DNA from: Bin87 sp965115825
Lineage (GTDB): Bacteria; Chloroflexota; Dehalococcoidia; Lucifugimonadales; UBA3495
Direction of reading: 5' to 3'
Assembly: GCA_965115825.1 (NCBI GenBank)
Contig: OZ220464.1
Location: 682,001 to 746,000, forward strand
Length of the DNA: 64,000 nucleotides
Position 1 is the first letter of the stretch. Every line of letters starts with the position of its first letter. Made by a program: the position numbers and the translations under genes. This document shows positions 24,184-32,097 of the stretch, piece by piece. The notes beneath the pieces were generated by a model, which was not told the origin of the DNA, ran no database searches, and was given only the letters and a program-made list of their open reading frames with translations.

Positions 24184-25515
24184 ATGACCACGCAGATGGC
24201 TCCGGAATCAATGTACCGCTCTACGGAGGGCTTGGGGGTATGGGAGCATCGGGGCAAGGTGGCCGCCGTTGGAATTGGCCACTCGCCTACCGCCCGGCGC
24301 TGGGACCGTCGGCCCGAAACATCCGTTGGAGCTCAGAGTATTCTGGCGTGCCGGAAGGCTATTGAGGACGCTGGCGTCGGTCCTGACCAGGTTGACGGGA
24401 TTGTTGTGGTTCCGGTCACAACCACCGGCGCCCATTGGGATGCGAATACGCCGGTTCCTATGGACGTGGTTAACGCATTCAATCCTACGGATGACCCGCT
24501 AGACGGGATTGGGCAGCTGAGCGCGGAGTGGCTGCTGAAGAATATGCCGGAGCTGACCAACGTGAAGTTCACGATGTATGCGCCGGGCTGTATGTCCGCC
24601 GCCATCACCGTGGCAGCGCAAGCCGTTGGCGACGGTCTGGCCAGCACGTGCCTGGTTCTGAAAGGCTGGCACAATCTGGAGGGGCGGTATAATCACGGCG
24701 GCATCAGCGCGGCCGCGGAGGTTCCGGGCGGCTTTGCCTTGAGCCCGGGTCGCACCTTGTGGGGCGCGCCGGGATGCTACGGGACGGCGTTGCAGTTCGC
24801 GCAGTACTGCACCAAGTACGGCAAGAACCACGATATGATGGCGCCCTTTATGGAGAACTCGCGGCGCAACGGGCTGCTGTTCCCGGAAGGGTATTGGGCG
24901 CAGCACAGGCCGGAGCAGCTACCCCCGGAGGACTATCTCAACTCGCGCTGGATTGCCAAGCCGGCGAATCTGTTTGACAACGACATTCCCATTATGGCGT
25001 CGGCGGCTTATCTGTTCACTACGGCTGAGAAAGCGCGGGATGTGGCGCAGAAGCCGGTGTACATCCTGGGCCATGCTTCCAGCCGGGGAACGGCTCGCAG
25101 CATCGTGTCGACGCTGGAAGAGGTAGAGGCGGAAACGGCTGCTACGGGACGCAAGATTTATGAAGCCGCGGGCATCACCGCCAAAGATCTGTCCTTTGAG
25201 AATATGTACGATGGGTTTGCCCAGTTCCACCAGTTCCACATTGAGGGGCTGCGCTACCGGGGGATGCAACCCGGCGACGCGCTGGACTTTTACCAGACGG
25301 ACATCAGCATTGAGGGGCCGAATCCGATTCTGCCGAGCGGGGGGAACATAGGCAGCGGGCGCAGCCGGTTTTGGATGCACACCGACTGCATCCAGCAAAT
25401 TCAGGGGCGGGCCGGAGCGCGGGCGGTTACAGGGGTCAAGCCGGAGGTTGCGGTATCGGGCGGGCCGATGCCAATGGGGGGGAACTTTACGGTGTGGAGC
25501 GCTACCCCCAATTAG
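24184..25515 (+). CDS. Thiolase-superfamily protein (lipid-transfer / Ltp2-like aldolase or thiolase)
   Basis: 443 residues; AGGAG 6 nt before the ATG. Thiolase fold: GKVAAVGIGHSPTARRW, AGVGPDQVDGIVVV, a CMSAAITVAAQAV segment at the position of the nucleophile helix, FENMYDGFAQFHQFHIEGL and GGNIGSGRSRFW. Whether the Cys in PGCMSA is a true thiolase nucleophile or the enzyme is a retro-aldolase of the Ltp2 kind cannot be settled by eye. Together with the upstream DUF35 protein it likely acts on a CoA thioester in beta-oxidation-like chemistry. Confidence 0.85.
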   Translation: MTTQMAPESMYRSTEGLGVWEHRGKVAAVGIGHSPTARRWDRRPETSVGAQSILACRKAIEDAGVGPDQVDGIVVVPVTTTGAHWDANTPVPMDVVNAFNPTDDPLDGIGQLSAEWLLKNMPELTNVKFTMYAPGCMSAAITVAAQAVGDGLASTCLVLKGWHNLEGRYNHGGISAAAEVPGGFALSPGRTLWGAPGCYGTALQFAQYCTKYGKNHDMMAPFMENSRRNGLLFPEGYWAQHRPEQLPPEDYLNSRWIAKPANLFDNDIPIMASAAYLFTTAEKARDVAQKPVYILGHASSRGTARSIVSTLEEVEAETAATGRKIYEAAGITAKDLSFENMYDGFAQFHQFHIEGLRYRGMQPGDALDFYQTDISIEGPNPILPSGGNIGSGRSRFWMHTDCIQQIQGRAGARAVTGVKPEVAVSGGPMPMGGNFTVWSATPN

Positions 25516-25551
25516 AGCGTCTCCGGAGCAACCGCAAACCGAGGAAAGGAT

Positions 25552-25914
25552 ATGGCAATTTTAATCAGCTTCGACATTGACGGCACGCTGGAGGTGGGCG
25601 ACCCGCCCGGCCCGCTGACGATGGAGATGGTTCGCATCGTTAAGGACAAGGGGTTTCTCATCGGGAGTTGCTCCGACCGGCCGCCCAGCAGCCAGCGTTC
25701 TCTGTGGGAAGAGCACGGCATCAGCGTGGACTTCGTGGTTGCCAAGCATCTGCTGTCGGATGTCAAGGCGGGATTTGAGGCCGACGCTTACTACCATATA
25801 GGCGACCGGGAGGATCTGGATCGTCAGAATGCGCTGCGGAACGGATTTGATTTTCTCTGGCCGGACGAAGCTGCGGCCAAGCCCTGGTTCAGCGCCAACG
25901 GTTCAGCATCCTGA
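25552..25914 (+). CDS. HAD-superfamily-like small protein
   Basis: 120 residues. SFDIDGTLE supplies HAD motif I (DxDGT), GSCSDRPPSSQ is motif II-like, and IGDREDLDRQNALRNGFDFLWP stands for motif IV (GDxxxD). No cap domain fits in this length, so it is a minimal HAD phosphatase or a degraded one. It starts 36 nt after the thiolase gene and is probably in the same transcript; it is convergent with pepC. Confidence 0.75.
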   Translation: MAILISFDIDGTLEVGDPPGPLTMEMVRIVKDKGFLIGSCSDRPPSSQRSLWEEHGISVDFVVAKHLLSDVKAGFEADAYYHIGDREDLDRQNALRNGFDFLWPDEAAAKPWFSANGSAS

Positions 25915-25936
25915 GCGATGTTCCCGGTCAAGGGTA

Positions 25937-27289
25937 TTATTCAGCCGCCAGCGAACCCATAGGGTCCCAGGGAGGCAGGATGATGGGTTCCTGGTCCAGG
26001 GCCGGCTGCAAATCCAACGGGAGGTAGCTGCGAGGGGCGGCGATTTCAAACATATACTCGGCGAACCAGGAATCGTTCATTAGAAAGAAGCCTTTGTCGC
26101 CTACCTTGTCGTCCCAGCTGTTTTCCACGCGCCAGCGGCGGGGCTTGCCGTCCACCACGTCCACGCCGGTGAAGAGCATGGCGTGGGTCATAGCGGTCTG
26201 GTGGTATTCGAGCCGTTCCGCCTTGTTCATTGTGAAGTCGGCGTTATAGACGCCGGGGTAGTCGAAGAGGTCGGCGTCCCACAGGCCTTTGTCGCGGTGC
26301 ATCTGCTTGCCGGTGTCGCAGCCCATCCAGACGGGCTGGCCGTCTTGCAGCATACGCATGGCGATGTCTTTCATCAGGGGGATGTCCACGTTGAGGTAGG
26401 TGATGCGGGCGCCGTCCACCACGTTGCCGAGGTACTGGACGGTGTAGGCGCGGCCCGGGGGGTTGGATGGACGGGGGTCGTGAACGAGGCAGACGTAGTC
26501 GTCCATGGGGGTGGCGATGTATTTTTCGGCGAACTGCAAGGGGGTCATTGAGCCGTCGCGGTGAAAGTCGCCGTCCTTGTCTTTCCACTGCCAGTCGAAT
26601 TGGGAGGGCGGACTGCCCAGGTGGATGGAGAGGATTTGGTAGATGGCTTGAAGAGTTTGCTGCTTGGCGGCGCGCAATGCATCCAGGCCGGCTTCGGCGG
26701 CATAGAGGCGGCGGATGTCGCGGGCGCCCTGGCGCACCTGGTAGTTGAGTCCGGCGTTCATGCGCATTGAGTTGCCGGAGCTTTCGGTTTCGGGCATAAC
26801 GGATTTGGGGACGACGCCGTGCTTGCGCACCAGGCTGACGAACATATCCCACTGTCCGCCGTCGCCGAGGGGTTGGTGGAGCAGCCAGGCTACAACCCGG
26901 TCGTCGGAGGGGCAGTCGGCGGTGGCGATGACGGCTTCGAGGATGTAGTTGGCGCGTTCCATTTTGTCCCAGAACATGAGGTAGCTCTGGCTGAATTCGA
27001 ACTCTTTGAGGTTCAGCAGGTTGCGGGTTTGGGCGCGGAACAGGTTGAGGCCGGCGAACATCCAGCAGCGTCCGGAGCGGGCCTGATTGGTAACGCTCCA
27101 GTCGTCCAGGACAGTGGAGAAGGAGTTGGCGGCCTGGGCGACGATGTTGCGGTTCAGGGCGACGTCGTTCACGTCGTGCTGGGTGACGACGTTCTGCATC
27201 AGCTGATGGTTGGGCTGTGCGTCAAAGGCGCGCTGAAATTCAGCCAGAGCGGCGGAGTCGAGGGCGCCGGGTTGGGTTTGCGTGGTCAT
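25937..27289 (-). CDS. pepC: Aminopeptidase C / bleomycin hydrolase (C1B cysteine peptidase)
   Basis: 450 residues, normal for the family. Catalytic Cys75 lies in QARSGRCWMFAGLN, the His in MTHAMLFTGVDV and the Asn in WRVENSWDDK, so the triad is complete. C1B enzymes form hexameric intracellular barrels that trim peptides from the N-terminus. GGAG 8 nt before the ATG. Upstream is a promoter with a palindrome (27316-27363). Confidence 0.94.
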   Translation of the reverse strand: MTTQTQPGALDSAALAEFQRAFDAQPNHQLMQNVVTQHDVNDVALNRNIVAQAANSFSTVLDDWSVTNQARSGRCWMFAGLNLFRAQTRNLLNLKEFEFSQSYLMFWDKMERANYILEAVIATADCPSDDRVVAWLLHQPLGDGGQWDMFVSLVRKHGVVPKSVMPETESSGNSMRMNAGLNYQVRQGARDIRRLYAAEAGLDALRAAKQQTLQAIYQILSIHLGSPPSQFDWQWKDKDGDFHRDGSMTPLQFAEKYIATPMDDYVCLVHDPRPSNPPGRAYTVQYLGNVVDGARITYLNVDIPLMKDIAMRMLQDGQPVWMGCDTGKQMHRDKGLWDADLFDYPGVYNADFTMNKAERLEYHQTAMTHAMLFTGVDVVDGKPRRWRVENSWDDKVGDKGFFLMNDSWFAEYMFEIAAPRSYLPLDLQPALDQEPIILPPWDPMGSLAAE

Positions 27290-27315
27290 GAGGTTGCTCC
27301 GTTATGGGTGGGTGT

Positions 27316-27363
27316 CCGATGTTGACATCGGCGCATTATAGACTATGGGCGCGCGGGTTTCAC
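27316..27363 (-). promoter_or_regulatory. pepC promoter with palindromic operator-like site
   Basis: Minus strand GTGAAA (27358-27363), 17-nt spacer, TATAAT (27335-27340); a perfect hairpin CCGATG-TTGA-CATCGG (27316-27331) covers the expected start of transcription and could bind a dimeric repressor. Confidence 0.5.
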
Positions 27364-27398
27364 CCGTTGGGGGTTATTCCGGCGTTGGCTTACGTATT

Positions 27399-28259
27399 TC
27401 AGTCGCTGCGGCGGCGGTCGTCGTCGCTGTGGGCGTCGTCGGATTGCAGGCGTTCTTCCAGCCGTTGCAGGGTTTCGCGGGCGGCGCGGAGTTCTTGCAG
27501 CAGCTGTTCGCGGGACACCGGAGGTTGGGGTTTGACGGCGGGGGCGACATCGCGCCGGCGCTCCTGCTTGGCTTCGTCCAAGCTGTTGATGATGATGGCG
27601 ATGAAGAGGTTGATGGCTACGAAGGTGCTTATCACGACGTAGCTGACGAAGTAGAGCCAGGCGAATGGGTAGTGGGCCATGGCGGTGTCCATGATGTCGG
27701 TCCAGCCGTCCAGGGTGATGATGTTGAAGAGGGTGAGCAAAGAGGTGGGCAGGCTGCCCCAATGCTCGGGGTCGTGCCGATGGAAGAGGTGGTAGCCCAT
27801 GATGGCGTAGATGTACACTATGATGCTCATGAGCATGATGACGTGGCCTACGCTGGGGATGGAGCGGACGAGGGCGGCCACGATGAGTCGCAAGTCCTGG
27901 ATGGCGGATATGAGGCGAACTACCCGCAGGAGACGGGCCAGCCGGGCAATCATGGCAAACTGCCCGGTGGCGGGGATCAGGGCGAACACGATTACCAGAA
28001 AGTCGAAGACGTTCCAGCCGTCGCGGAAGTAGCGGGGGAAGCGCGGCCAGAGGGCCAGCATTTTCAGGGCGGCTTCGGTGATAAAGACGGCGAGGGCGAC
28101 CTGGTTGCCCAGCTGCAACCAGTTTCCGTAAGCGTGGCTGACGGAGGCGAAGGTTTCGAGGCCGAGGAGGATGCCGTTGACGGTGATGACGGCGATTATG
28201 AAGTACTCGAACCGGGCGGAGTTGACCAGTCGAGACGCGAGACTTGCCAGGCGGTTCAT
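27399..28259 (-). CDS. Single-domain voltage-gated cation channel, calcium-like filter
   Basis: 286 residues with the S1-S6 layout of NaChBac-type homotetrameric channels. S1 starts at FEYFIIAVITVNGILLGL, and S4 carries arginines 106, 109, 112 and 115 (ARLARLLRVVRL) at three-residue steps. The pore loop is FNIITLDGWTDIM (about 178-190) and S6 ends in FIAIIINSL, followed by a Gln/Glu/Arg-rich coiled coil that probably tetramerises. The filter TLDGWTD differs from the sodium filter TLESWS: Asp at position 3 and Gly at position 4 recall CavMr and domain I of eukaryotic Cav channels, so calcium permeation is inferred. Confidence 0.88.
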   Translation of the reverse strand: MNRLASLASRLVNSARFEYFIIAVITVNGILLGLETFASVSHAYGNWLQLGNQVALAVFITEAALKMLALWPRFPRYFRDGWNVFDFLVIVFALIPATGQFAMIARLARLLRVVRLISAIQDLRLIVAALVRSIPSVGHVIMLMSIIVYIYAIMGYHLFHRHDPEHWGSLPTSLLTLFNIITLDGWTDIMDTAMAHYPFAWLYFVSYVVISTFVAINLFIAIIINSLDEAKQERRRDVAPAVKPQPPVSREQLLQELRAARETLQRLEERLQSDDAHSDDDRRRSD

Positions 28260-28368
28260 GGGCGGTTCGTGGCCGGGTTGCTTGACGGGATGGTAGGATA
28301 TGGGGCGTTTGGTTCGGGCTTTGAGCCGGGGACGGACACGGCAGCATTTACTGAGACGGAGGAGAATT

Positions 28369-28926
28369 ATGGCAAGACTGCCCGTAGTAACGCGAGAGAT
28401 GGTTCCGGAGGAGTTCCGGGGGGCTTTTGACGAATTGACCGCAGAGACCGGGGGAACGATTACCGGGGGGCCTTACTCGGTAGCCATCAACAGCCCGGAG
28501 ATGGCGCGCCGGCGCAGTCATCTGACTGCATACCTGCGCTTTGAGAGCACTTTCGCCAAGCGGATTCAGGAGTTGGCGATTCTGACGACTGCCCGGTTTT
28601 TTGACTGTCCGTACATTTGGAACGCCCACGCTCCGACGGCTCGGCGTGAGGGGGTGTCTGACGCGCTGGTGGACGCTTTGCGCGACCGGCGGCAGCTGCC
28701 GGCGATGGCGGATGATGAGCGGGCAATCATCAACTACTGCAACGAGTTTTACGAGCATCACCGGGTTTCGGCGTCAACGTTTCAGATTGCGCTGGAGCAG
28801 TTTGGGGCGCAGCATCTGGTGGAATTGACGGCGCTGATGGGGAGCTACGCGCAGACGGCGTTTTTCCTGAACGCTTTTGAGGTGGAGCTGCCGGCGGAGC
28901 GGACTGAGCCGGTTCTGCCGGTTTAG
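28369..28926 (+). CDS. Carboxymuconolactone decarboxylase / AhpD-like protein
   Basis: 185 residues from the ATG at 28369 with GGAGGAG upstream. The fold signature ESTFAKRIQELAILTTARFFDCPYIWNAHAP is that of CMD/AhpD helical bundles, but only one Cys (FDCPY) is present where AhpD has CxxC, so peroxidase-type chemistry needs another partner. Many such proteins in this phylum accompany degradation pathways. It stands alone, convergent to the LLM gene. Confidence 0.85.
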   Translation: MARLPVVTREMVPEEFRGAFDELTAETGGTITGGPYSVAINSPEMARRRSHLTAYLRFESTFAKRIQELAILTTARFFDCPYIWNAHAPTARREGVSDALVDALRDRRQLPAMADDERAIINYCNEFYEHHRVSASTFQIALEQFGAQHLVELTALMGSYAQTAFFLNAFEVELPAERTEPVLPV

Positions 28927-28978
28927 CGGGTTCTACGACGGGCTCGGGCGGCAAGATTGCGATGAAAGAGGGGTACGG

Positions 28979-30043
28979 CTACCAGGATTTGAGGACGGGG
29001 AGGACTTCTTTGGCGAAGAGGTTGAGGCTGCGCTCGGCGACGTGGAGGGGGGTTCCGCCGAAGCGGAAAGAGACGTTCAACTCGAAGTCGCCGAGCAGGG
29101 AGCGGCGTTTTTCCAGGCCGCGGAGGATTTTGTCGGGGGCGCCCCAGCTGGCGGCCTTCATGAAGCCGGCGACGGCGCCGTCGAGTCCTGCGGAACGGGC
29201 GATTTCGGCTTTCTGCTGGTAGGCGTCGTAGCCTTTGACGGAGCCGAAGTGGTCGCCGAGGAACTCGTAGTGGTGGAAGTTGCTTTCGACGAATTTACCC
29301 TGGTATTGGCGGGCCTCTTCTTCGCACTGTTGCGGGTCGGTTCCGCAGACTACGAATTCGGTAAGCATGAGGGGTGGAGGTTCGGAGCCGTGGAATTCGC
29401 GGTGGAGGGCGCGGCCGCGTTCGATGCCGGGCATGCGCATATCCCAAGGGCGGTCGGCGAACATGATGATGTGGGCGCCGATTTTGGCGGCGGAGAGGAC
29501 GGAGTCGTCGCTGGCGGCGACGGCGTAGATGCGACCGTCAAAGGAATGCTGGGGACGGGGGCGGATTTCGGTGCGTGGCTGAGGGTAGTAGGTTCCGCTG
29601 CCTTCGATGAAGCCGGTATTGAGGGCATTTACAATCATGGGGGCGGCTTCGTCGAAGCGTTGGCGGGATTCGTCCATGCTGATGCCGAAGGCGTCGAATT
29701 CACGCCTGGCGAGGCCGCGTCCGAAGCCGAGTCGGAGCCGGCCGTTGCTTAGCAGGTCGAGGACGGCGGCGTTTTCGGCGACGCGCAAGGGGTTGTGCCA
29801 GGGGAGGATGACGGCGGCGGTTCCGACATCTATGTGAGGATGGCGGGCGGCCAGGTGGGTCATGAGCTGGAGGTTGTCGGGGACGAAGGAATAATCGTTG
29901 AAGTGGTGCTCGGCGGACCAGAGGCAGTTGAAGCCGGAGTCGGCGGCGATGTCGGCGAGGCGGAGTTCTTCCTCCCACATTTGTCCATCCGAGCCGTTTT
30001 CCCAGCCGTAGCCGGAGAAAATCATCATCATTCCGACGTCCAT
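28979..30043 (-). CDS. LLM class flavin-dependent oxidoreductase
   Basis: 354 residues, a bacterial-luciferase-like TIM barrel. Recognisable parts are EELRLADIAADSGFNCLWSAEHHF, GTAAVILPWHNPLRVAENAAVLDLLSNGRLRLGFGRG (family signature) and SFDGRIYAVAASDDS. These enzymes use reduced flavin (FMNH2 or F420H2) to oxidise diverse substrates, and they are notably abundant in SAR202-type Chloroflexota. It is downstream of the SDR gene (37 nt) on the same strand. Confidence 0.92.
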   Translation of the reverse strand: MDVGMMMIFSGYGWENGSDGQMWEEELRLADIAADSGFNCLWSAEHHFNDYSFVPDNLQLMTHLAARHPHIDVGTAAVILPWHNPLRVAENAAVLDLLSNGRLRLGFGRGLARREFDAFGISMDESRQRFDEAAPMIVNALNTGFIEGSGTYYPQPRTEIRPRPQHSFDGRIYAVAASDDSVLSAAKIGAHIIMFADRPWDMRMPGIERGRALHREFHGSEPPPLMLTEFVVCGTDPQQCEEEARQYQGKFVESNFHHYEFLGDHFGSVKGYDAYQQKAEIARSAGLDGAVAGFMKAASWGAPDKILRGLEKRRSLLGDFELNVSFRFGGTPLHVAERSLNLFAKEVLPVLKSW

Positions 30044-30080
30044 GGGTATGCTCCTCCTGGGAGTTGGGCCTGAAAGCAGG

Positions 30081-30923
30081 CTAGAAGCTGGGCTTGCTGG
30101 CGTAGGGGGTGAGTTGGAGTTCGTGGGTCCAGCAGGATTTGTCTTGAGTGTGGAGGTAGTAGAAGGCTTCGGCGATGCTGACGGGGTTAATGAGGAGTTC
30201 GGGGTGCTGCTGGCCGCGGGGCATGGCTCGGGTGCCGGGGGAGTCGATGGTGCCGTCGATTACGATGTTGGCGACGTGGACGCCGTGCTCGGAGTATTCT
30301 TCGGTGAGGGCCTGGGCGAGGGTTCGCATCATGACGCGGGGGTAGTAGAGGGACTGGCCGGTGTAGCGCTTGCGGCCGCGGAGACCGGCGGCGTTGTTGG
30401 AGAAGAGGATGCTGCCGGAGCCACGCCGTCGCATGGCGGGGAGGATTTCTTTGGCGACGAGGAAGGGGCCGCTGCTGGAGATGTGATGGGCGGTTTCGAA
30501 CATTGAGTAGGGCATATGCTCCAGGAGTTCCATTTCGGGCGGGAGGTCGCGGCCTTCGAGGTAGCCGGCGTTATAGACGAGAACGTGAGGGTCGCCGGCC
30601 TGCTGTCGGATGTGGGCGAATGCGTTGGCGATTGAGTCGGGGGAGGAGAGGTCGAGTTCTACGATTATGCTATCGCCGCCCTGTTCGCGGATGGCGGCGC
30701 GCAGGGGTTCGGCGTTGGCGGCGGTGCGGGTGGTGAGAACGGTAAGAAAGCCTTCCTGGGCGAATTTCTGGGAGATAGCGCCGCCAACACCCCAGCGGAC
30801 GCCGATGGGCAGGTTGGAGTCGTCGATGTTGCCGCCGTGGATGAGGTGGGTGTTGCGTCCGTCGGCCTGCCATTTGGAGGTGGCGCCGATGATGACGGCG
30901 ACGGGTTTTCGGGATGAGGTCAT
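30081..30923 (-). CDS. Atypical short-chain dehydrogenase/reductase
   Basis: 280 residues from the ATG at 30923. A Rossmann SDR with unusual landmarks. The nucleotide loop opens as VIIGATSKW, and about 25 residues (through NLPIGVRWG) come before the final GGAIS that normally follows within a few residues. NAG is conserved (LVYNAGYLE) and a Ser-like strand is present (SILFSNNAAG), but the YxxxK pair is replaced by SLYYPRVMM with no Lys at +4. It may bind a different cofactor pose or have lost dehydrogenase activity. It forms a two-gene unit with the LLM oxidoreductase. Confidence 0.8.
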   Translation of the reverse strand: MTSSRKPVAVIIGATSKWQADGRNTHLIHGGNIDDSNLPIGVRWGVGGAISQKFAQEGFLTVLTTRTAANAEPLRAAIREQGGDSIIVELDLSSPDSIANAFAHIRQQAGDPHVLVYNAGYLEGRDLPPEMELLEHMPYSMFETAHHISSSGPFLVAKEILPAMRRRGSGSILFSNNAAGLRGRKRYTGQSLYYPRVMMRTLAQALTEEYSEHGVHVANIVIDGTIDSPGTRAMPRGQQHPELLINPVSIAEAFYYLHTQDKSCWTHELQLTPYASKPSF

Positions 30924-31000
30924 GGTGATACGCCTATTGCATGGGTTGCCGCCGGGGCGGGATGAAGGGTTGGGGTGGGGAGAGATGGCACAAGAGGGGA

Positions 31001-31357
31001 TGGTGGAGACGGGGGAGAGTCGCACTCCCCGTCCAGAAACTCCCCTGAGCGGATATGCTACAAGCTTGTTCGGCGCTTTGGTCTTGCTACTAGGGACTCC
31101 CGCCGACGGGATTCGTAAGCAGCCAGCCGATAAAAGTCTGTGGCCTCGGTCATCGGCGTCGCCGAGGTAGCATCCCGGAATAATTGGACGTCCGCTTCCC
31201 GGCTTCCGGGCCTACCGGTGGCAGACGTAGCCGCGGTTAAGCGGCTAGAGCGAATTCACGTTCGCCAGTTAATTGTTCGCCACCGTTTTAGCGAGGGCAG
31301 CGGCAGCCTCGGCTTGCAATCCGTCAGAAAACGCTCCTGTCGAACCTACGCGTCCCC
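31001..31357 (-). ncRNA. ssrA: tmRNA (transfer-messenger RNA)
   Basis: The minus-strand 5' end GGGGACG pairs with CGTCTCC before the 3' ACCA (31001-31004). TAGGTTCGACAGG, GCAAGCCGAGG and CTCGCTAAAA are the conserved tmRNA landmarks, and the T-arm reads GGGAG-TGCGACT-CTCCC (U55 replaced by G, slightly unusual). The tag frame at 31237-31281 encodes GEQLTGEREFALAA then TAA, ending in the ALAA degron that ClpXP-type proteases recognise. It rescues stalled ribosomes with SmpB. Length of about 357 nt is normal. The exact 5' end is inferred from the acceptor pairing. Confidence 0.93.
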
Positions 31358-31399
31358 AACAGAGGGCGTGACCAGCGTTGGCCGGCTACGCCAAGTTAT

Positions 31400-31428
31400 A
31401 TGATACCACCGTCGGGCGGGGATGGCAA
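31400..31428 (-). promoter_or_regulatory. Promoter of ssrA
   Basis: Minus strand TTGCCA (31423-31428), 17-nt spacer, TATCAT (31400-31405), about 43 nt before the mature tmRNA 5' end; a precursor trimmed by RNase P is expected. Confidence 0.55.
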
Positions 31429-31464
31429 AGGCAAGAATCGAGGTCGTTCCGGTGCCTTTTGGTG

Positions 31465-31841
31465 GTGGAGGATGGCGCCGGGGGGAGGGGCGCGGGTGGT
31501 GGGGTTGGCGGTGTTGTTCATGGTAGTTGTTTCTCTCCTTTTGGTCGGTCGGTGGATTCTGGGTTGGGTTCCTGGGGGTTCAGGATGTCGGCGCTACGGC
31601 CCGAGAGCGTGGCTTGCTATTTACGTCCTAGTCTTGCGCGTGCTGACGGCTGCTTGCGCAGTACTTCGTCTGCGATGTCGGGCGGTGTCCTGGCCGGTGC
31701 ACCGGACTGGGACGGATATCCGACGGTTCGCGCGGGGCCGTTGGAGGAGCCTGACGGGGATATTGCAGCACGGTGGTACGGTTTTGCAAACGGTATTTTG
31801 TCAGAATCAGGATTTACCGGATTTTGGGATTTTCAGGATTG
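31465..31841 (+). repeat. Composite dispersed repeat, copy 2
   Basis: Matches 6334-6870 (see that entry): the same TTGGTCGGTCGGTGGATT and GGCTTGCTATTTACGTCC blocks, the CCGACGGTTC...GGGGCCGTTGGA block, and a terminal 44-bp repeat. It lacks the extra 155 bp of copy 1. The whole gap 31429-32097 contains only this and one further 44-bp repeat. Confidence 0.7.
31798..31841 (+). repeat. 44-bp dispersed repeat
   Basis: Copy at the end of the composite repeat (TTGTCAGAATCAGGAT ... TTTTCAGGATTGGG). Confidence 0.85.
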
Positions 31842-31929
31842 GGTGGGCGGGTGCGTTGCGGAGCGTGGGTTGAGGTGTTGGAGTGGAGGATGGAGGTTGG
31901 GTTGGCGGGTTTGGCGGTGGGGGATTGGT

Positions 31930-31971
31930 TTGTCAGAATCAGGATTTACTGGATTTTGGGATTTTCAGGAT
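31930..31971 (+). repeat. 44-bp dispersed repeat
   Basis: Further copy 130 bp on, same orientation, with TTTACTGG for TTTACGGG. Confidence 0.85.
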
Positions 31972-32097
31972 GGGGGTTGCGGCTTTCGCCGGAGTGGCGG
32001 TGGGAGGAGGATGGCGGCGGGGTTGCTTTGGCGGTTTCGGGCTGCCGCGCTATCCGTTATACTCTGTCCCCCCTGATAGGCGGGGCGGGAGTACATT

